Shown here: piece by piece, positions 58,900 to 64,000 of the stretch
Layout: each line of letters opens with the position of its first letter
How positions within the stretch are numbered: position 1 is the stretch's first letter
Assembly (NCBI RefSeq): GCF_043641665.1
Contig: NC_092186.1
Span: forward strand, 187,001-251,000
Length of the DNA stretch: 64,000 nucleotides
DNA from: Enoplosus armatus
Taxonomy: Eukaryota; Chordata; Actinopteri; Centrarchiformes; Enoplosidae
Direction of reading: 5' to 3'
Program-made: the position numbers and the translations under genes
Notes under the pieces: model-generated
The model's input: only the letters and a program-made list of their open reading frames with translations
Databases searched by the model: none
What the model was told of the DNA's origin: nothing

Positions 58900-61800
58900 A
58901 AGTTTAAGTTAAGTTCAACGGTCAGTACTGTCAAGATGCTGCAAGGTGGGGGGTTGGTAAGTGGCGTAAATTTGCATGTCAAAGTTGAACTCCACGTGAA
59001 AGCATCTTCGCTTCAGCCACTAATTGCAGCCATTTGGTTTATTGATGAAATGTCATTGTATTTAATGCTGCTGTGCCCGGACGGGAGGTGTTTCTCCAGG
59101 TTCCCAGACTTACGCTACATGCAGAACTTGCTGTACTATTTTGGTGTGTTTGTTGATGCAAACTCCCAGACCAGCACAGAGGAGCATTTTAATGAAATTG
59201 TATAGCACCACTAAAACTACATGGAAGAACACTTGGCCTTTGCCATATCCGGGTACCCCTGCTTTTAGGACATGACAGCAAACAAGTATTAGGACTTGGT
59301 CAGTTCTCATGATCAGTGAAATGGTCCATTGTAATCATCATTAACATCACAAGTATGCGCCAAATTAAAGCTTTTTGTTCTAGAAAAGAAGTTAAAGTCT
59401 AAACAAAGCCAAAATGTTTTGCTTACATTGGGCCCCCCTCGGCCACGTCCACTTCCCGCTTCCTGTCGGTCCGGTTTTAATGCAGGAAAAAACAACATAC
59501 CTGATCTGATGGTCAGTAGATCCAACAGCCACAGGGGGGCACTAGTTCTTAGAGTCCTTCATCGTTAGTGGAGAGACACTGTCCACAGCGTTAAGCCACC
59601 GAGCAGGAAGCTGGAGAGTTTCCATGGCAACTCATTATGTGGATAATCTGAAGTGAAGCTGAAGTAAAGAGCACAGAGACGATTTTAAAGGTTAATTCTG
59701 GAAGAACACACATGCAACAAACCTGAAACCTGCAGTGTAGCTCCTCCTGTTTCCTGTAGAGAACTGATGGCTGGTTTCCATGCAGTAAGAAGATAAACTG
59801 ACTTCATGGCCATTGTGGCGGCCATGTTGGAGGTCTTACACTGATTGTAAATTACCTGGATGAGTGTGTTGTTGCCTTTCTGTTGTGATTGCTTGGTTGC
59901 TATAGTGATTCTCAGCATGTTTGTTTGTTTGTGTGCTGCTCTCTGATTGGTTGAGGTTGTAAGTCTGTTCAGAGTGTTGTGTGTGTGTGTGGGTGTGGGT
60001 GTGGATGTGTGTATTTATTGGATGGAAGGATGGACCAATATGAGATTAAATATTTATATAGATATTCAGAATTTAAAGACACACTCACTGATTTTGTTAC
60101 AGCGCCCCAAAAAAGTTAAACAAGTTAACTAGTTTATTTTGGACAATTGATACTTCTGCCGATATAATCTGTGTTTTCTTTAACATTAATAATCAATCAA
60201 TCAATCAATCAATCACAGAGGTAGAACAGGAGCTCTTAGAAACATAAATCATTATGTGAAAGACAAACTGCCTCTCAGCTTGTTGAGGCTCTGAAACCAA
60301 GTCAAGGAGTGTTTCTGTAAATATGAAGTATTAATGATCCTGGGCCTGTCCCTGCTGTTACTGTATCTGTGTGTTGTTGCATGTGTCGACAGTTTGATTT
60401 AAAATCAGACGGACATCCGGTTCATCTCTGAGATGCAGTTTTTTAAATTTTGATGATCTCTTGCAACATTTCCATTTGAATGTAAAAACACAAAGCATCA
60501 TTTTCTTGAATCTTTTGTGACTGAAAACAGTAAAAAGAAAAAACTGCTGCTATAAAAAGAGTTGAATCTGTCAAAATAAGAAGAACAGAGTAGAAACAGG
60601 TTCAGTCTGGAGGATGGATGCTGCATGCTCTGTGGTCGTCATGATGAAAGTTAAAAATTAAAACTTATTCTTGATCACTCAGTCTTTAAACCAGTTCTTT
60701 CACCTCCAGTTTTATAATCACTTTATCAAGCAATTGTTTAGTTTTTTCTGGCTTTAAGTAATAATCCAACTTTTCATTCAGGTCCGGGTGATACAGTTAG
60801 GACCACTTAGTGTCTTCTGGATGCAAGTTGATATCTCATACAAGGTATTGTCTTGTACATACGAGTTAATACAAGTTAGTACAAGTTATCTGGTGCTTTC
60901 AAAATAGTGTCTCATGCATACAAGTTAGTATCTCTTGTTTTGTCAAGATTTAAAAAGAAACTTGACTTCATTTTTTACTTAAAGGTTTCTGTAGAAAAAC
61001 AACAGACATGAAGAATAAACGTAGATAAACGTAGAGCTGAAGTTGATCTCGGCCGTCTCTAGCAGTCCATCAGCGAGGTCACTTCCTCTCTAATCCGTCA
61101 CTTTAAAGAGCCTCAGATTCTTGTCTTCCTTCACAGTTTCTTCATAATTTGAATCTCCTGGAGTTCTTGGTCCCGCAGGACATCTAGTTAAACCGTCCAA
61201 ATAATGTTGAGAGGTTAAAGACCTGTGAGACGTTCAGAGTCAGGCAGATTTTGGGAGATTTCCCTTTCAGCCTTGAGGCAAACTTAGAAAAAAAATCTGT
61301 ACTGTCTGTTTCCATGCACACAGATCTCAGCTGACCCCAGGGGGCCTCCATAGGACTAGAAGTTATATATAAATGAAAAATATAAAACTGACTTTTACTG
61401 AACAGGTTCACATTCAGGATCTTCATCATCTTCATCATCTTCCTTTCTTTAGTTGGGAACAGTTGGGAATACACGCAGTCACAGTCTGACAGGACAAAAT
61501 AAAAAGAATACATATAAGTAAAACAGTACAAAATATAATATGGAGCTCCCAAACTCCCAAAAGATTTTTATATTTATTTCATACAAGATGCTTTCCTGTA
61601 GACGCAAGGGAATTTGGCGACTGCACATGCTCAAACGTAGTGCTGCTCCTCCTCCTCACTCCTCCTCATCTCTTGCTCCAGTGTCCTCCTTGTCCCTGGT
61701 CCCGTTCTTGTTAAGCGGTCGCACATTGTATTTTCTCTTTTTGCCTTCTTCTTCTTGTTCAGCCAAAAACAACAAACACACTTCTTCTTCTTCATTTTTA

Positions 61801-64000
61801 TGGCATTTGGCAATAACATTATGGTGCATCACCGCCACACACTGGAAAGGAGTGTGGATCAGGAAATGCGCATACGTGGAATGCCAGACTGACGCAGACC
61901 CTCAAGCCTTGTAATGCTTGTGCGAGACACCGTGACGCGAGCCTCAGATGTTGCATGATCTTCGAGATTGCTCAGAGGCGTTTATGCTTAATGCACTATC
62001 CGTTGCAGTATTATCCGAAACACCAGGGGCCGTCCAAAAGGACCAGTGTTGGAAGATCGTCATAAACCAACATGGCTGCAGTCTTGCTGTTGCTGAGGAG
62101 GAATGATCAGTTTTTATCTGTTAAATGTGGTGAATCTCTCTCCATGAGTTCAGGATCATGTGGCGGTCCCTGAGGTCTCTCATGCAGGGTTCAAAGAGGT
62201 GCTTGTAAAGGCGTACCTGCAGGGTCAGTCCAGTTTCAAAGCATCCACATTCAAATAAAACTCTCAGGGCGCGTCGCCAAGTTACACAAATTCAGAGGTG
62301 CACGACAACGCGCTGCGACAGCTTGCAGAGCCTTCCAGCTTGACGCAAGATACGTGATGATGTCACATTTGGAGCATTGACACTGCGTTGAGCATAAACC
62401 CTGCATCAGTTGTAGTATGAATGGAAGCACAAACACTCAAGTCCTGCACCCTCAGGCTCATTATGCAGTTTCCACAGTAACAGTGTTGATGGCTGATAAG
62501 AGCTCACACACACACACACACGGTGTCTGCTGGAGGTTATTTATTCCTGTTCATTGTTTGTTAGTGAGTTTATTGAAGCTTTATATTTTTATATAGTATA
62601 TATTTATTATTTATTATTATTATTATTTGTTATATATTTAGTATTTATATAGTTTATATTCACATATAATATGAAATATATAATAAGGTGTGTTCCGTGT
62701 CACATTAACATTATTGAGGCCATTTGATATAAAAACAATTCACATCAGTGTTGTAAATCATTTATCAATATAATAATAACAATAATAGGAAGAACAGTTG
62801 CAGCTATTCATTTATTAGTGACGTCAGATAGGTAAAAAATATGAAAAAGTATATTTTGTAAATACAAAACTATATTAATTTATTTTACATACTTAAAAAT
62901 ACATGTATGTAAATATAAAACATAAAAATGTGAAATATTTTACTTTAATAACAATATTTAATAATATAGTTTACACAGTGGTCATTAAGACCCCGACCCC
63001 CCCCCCCCAAACCGGACTAAATGTGAAGGTGTAAAACTCAAACTGGTCCTCACAAAGATAGGCAGTTAACTGCATACACACACCTCTCTTTTCTTTATTT
63101 CCTGGAAGCTGTCCAGCAGCCAGCGTGTTGCCATGGCAACAGCAGCCAGGAATGTGTGTGTGTGAGCAATTTGGCATTTTAATAGCTCGGTGTGTTGGTG
63201 TGTGCATATTGCTGTGTGTGTATGTTTTCCTGATTTTAAGTCTTTTGATTTGAAGGAGCATGAGCAGAGTCTCTGGTGAAGCGATCTCATTGGACGACAG
63301 CAGATTCCTATTCTCAGCTTTTATTTGATTCTGTTTGTTATTTATATGCTGAGCACTGTAATTTCCCTGTGAGATTAATGAAGAACTCTCCTGCTTTTTA
63401 GTATTTCAGTTTTTGGTTTACAATTGAACACTGTAAGTTTTCTTGTAATTATACAACGTGTTTTACCTCCATGTTGACGTGCTAACAGTCTTCTTCTTTG
63501 CTGCCTTTGTTGGCACATTGATGTGTTTCCTGGAGCATTACTGCCACCAACAGTTGATCAGAGGAATAATGTGAAACCAGCTACTGGTAATCGAAGGCTC
63601 CACAGGGTCCTTTCTTTAACTGTGAAAATACTACTTTTGTTCCTACTAACATCCGAACTATATTCACTTTTTACTTTTCAGAGGATGTTTCCAGTTTCTT
63701 TTGAGGTTTCAGGTCTGTCTCTTGGTGATCTTGAGTTTGTTGGTGTTCAGTATTAAAATCTCTCAGTTGATATTAGTTTCAGTTCAGAGCTCTTCTGATA
63801 TATTAACAGACAGTCTGAGAACTGACAGTTTGAAAACTCATTTTTATTCTTTGTTATTTTGAAATCAGAAACCTTCATCACACTTCTTCACTCACTTTAA
63901 CTCTTTATTTCTGCAGCTTTCATTTCTTTTCTATTTGAATCAGACATGTCTCTGAGGCTCTACTCAGCAGCTGGCAGCTGATTGGATGAAGAGAGGGGCT
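58900..64000. other. Intergenic, no gene recognised
   Basis: No ORF here resembles a known protein. Visible items are an (AATC)n run (60190-60214), an unclassified interspersed repeat around 61540-61920 (with the fish-repeat phrase GGTGCATCACCGCCACACAC), a CA run near 62507, and very AT-rich DNA at 62580-62960. The 62.0-62.45 kb stretch is GC-richer, but its frames are short. Confidence 0.5.

Noticed and set aside
62251..62436. 61-aa minus-strand frame as a possible exon
   Set aside because: No splice context and no recognised domain; it sits in a stretch that resembles other interspersed repeat DNA.

Overview
The window is teleost fish nuclear DNA. It holds split genes with GT..AG introns and vertebrate-type proteins, and its intergenic and intronic DNA is full of fish repeats: L2 and Rex1-like LINEs, Tc1, hAT, a TTAA-flanked DNA transposon, SINE pieces, (GT)n and (AATC)n microsatellites, and minisatellites. 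There are no prokaryotic operons, CRISPR arrays, rRNA genes or recognisable tRNA genes.

Layout. Bases 1-4919, minus strand: the 5' six coding exons of a death-fold gene that runs off the left edge. It reads pyrin-like domain, CARD, second pyrin-like domain, then a FIIND (ZU5 + UPA) of the NLRP1/CARD8 type. It is interrupted and flanked by L2 LINE pieces. Bases about 5.2-10.7 kb: no gene; an L2 fragment and a 220-bp repeat. Bases 10736-21935, minus strand: complete tmem259 (membralin), 11 coding exons, about 709 aa, with a nested transposon stack in intron 8. Bases 22-29.1 kb: the divergent intergenic space between tmem259 and med16, with LINE relics. Bases 29111-45926, plus strand: complete med16, 15 coding exons, 835 aa, with a Rex1-like LINE sitting inside a TTAA-flanked transposon in intron 9. 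Bases about 46.6-57.9 kb, plus strand: plppr3, 7 coding exons, 735 aa, with a 5' non-coding exon; intron 1 carries a Tc1 element. Bases 57.9-64 kb: no gene seen; a LINE RT relic, minisatellites and AT-rich DNA.

The three complete genes are housekeeping or neuronal: membralin works in ER-associated degradation, MED16 is a Mediator tail subunit, and PLPPR3 is a catalytically inactive lipid-phosphatase-like membrane protein. They do not form a pathway. They are linked by conserved vertebrate synteny, since all three map to human 19p13.3 (recalled, not searched). The most novel item is the PYD-CARD-PYD-FIIND gene, because its exon phases agree across every junction and the FIIND keeps the His/Ser pair used for autoproteolysis. 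All exon borders were placed by eye from splice consensus, reading phase and remembered homologues; no alignment was run.
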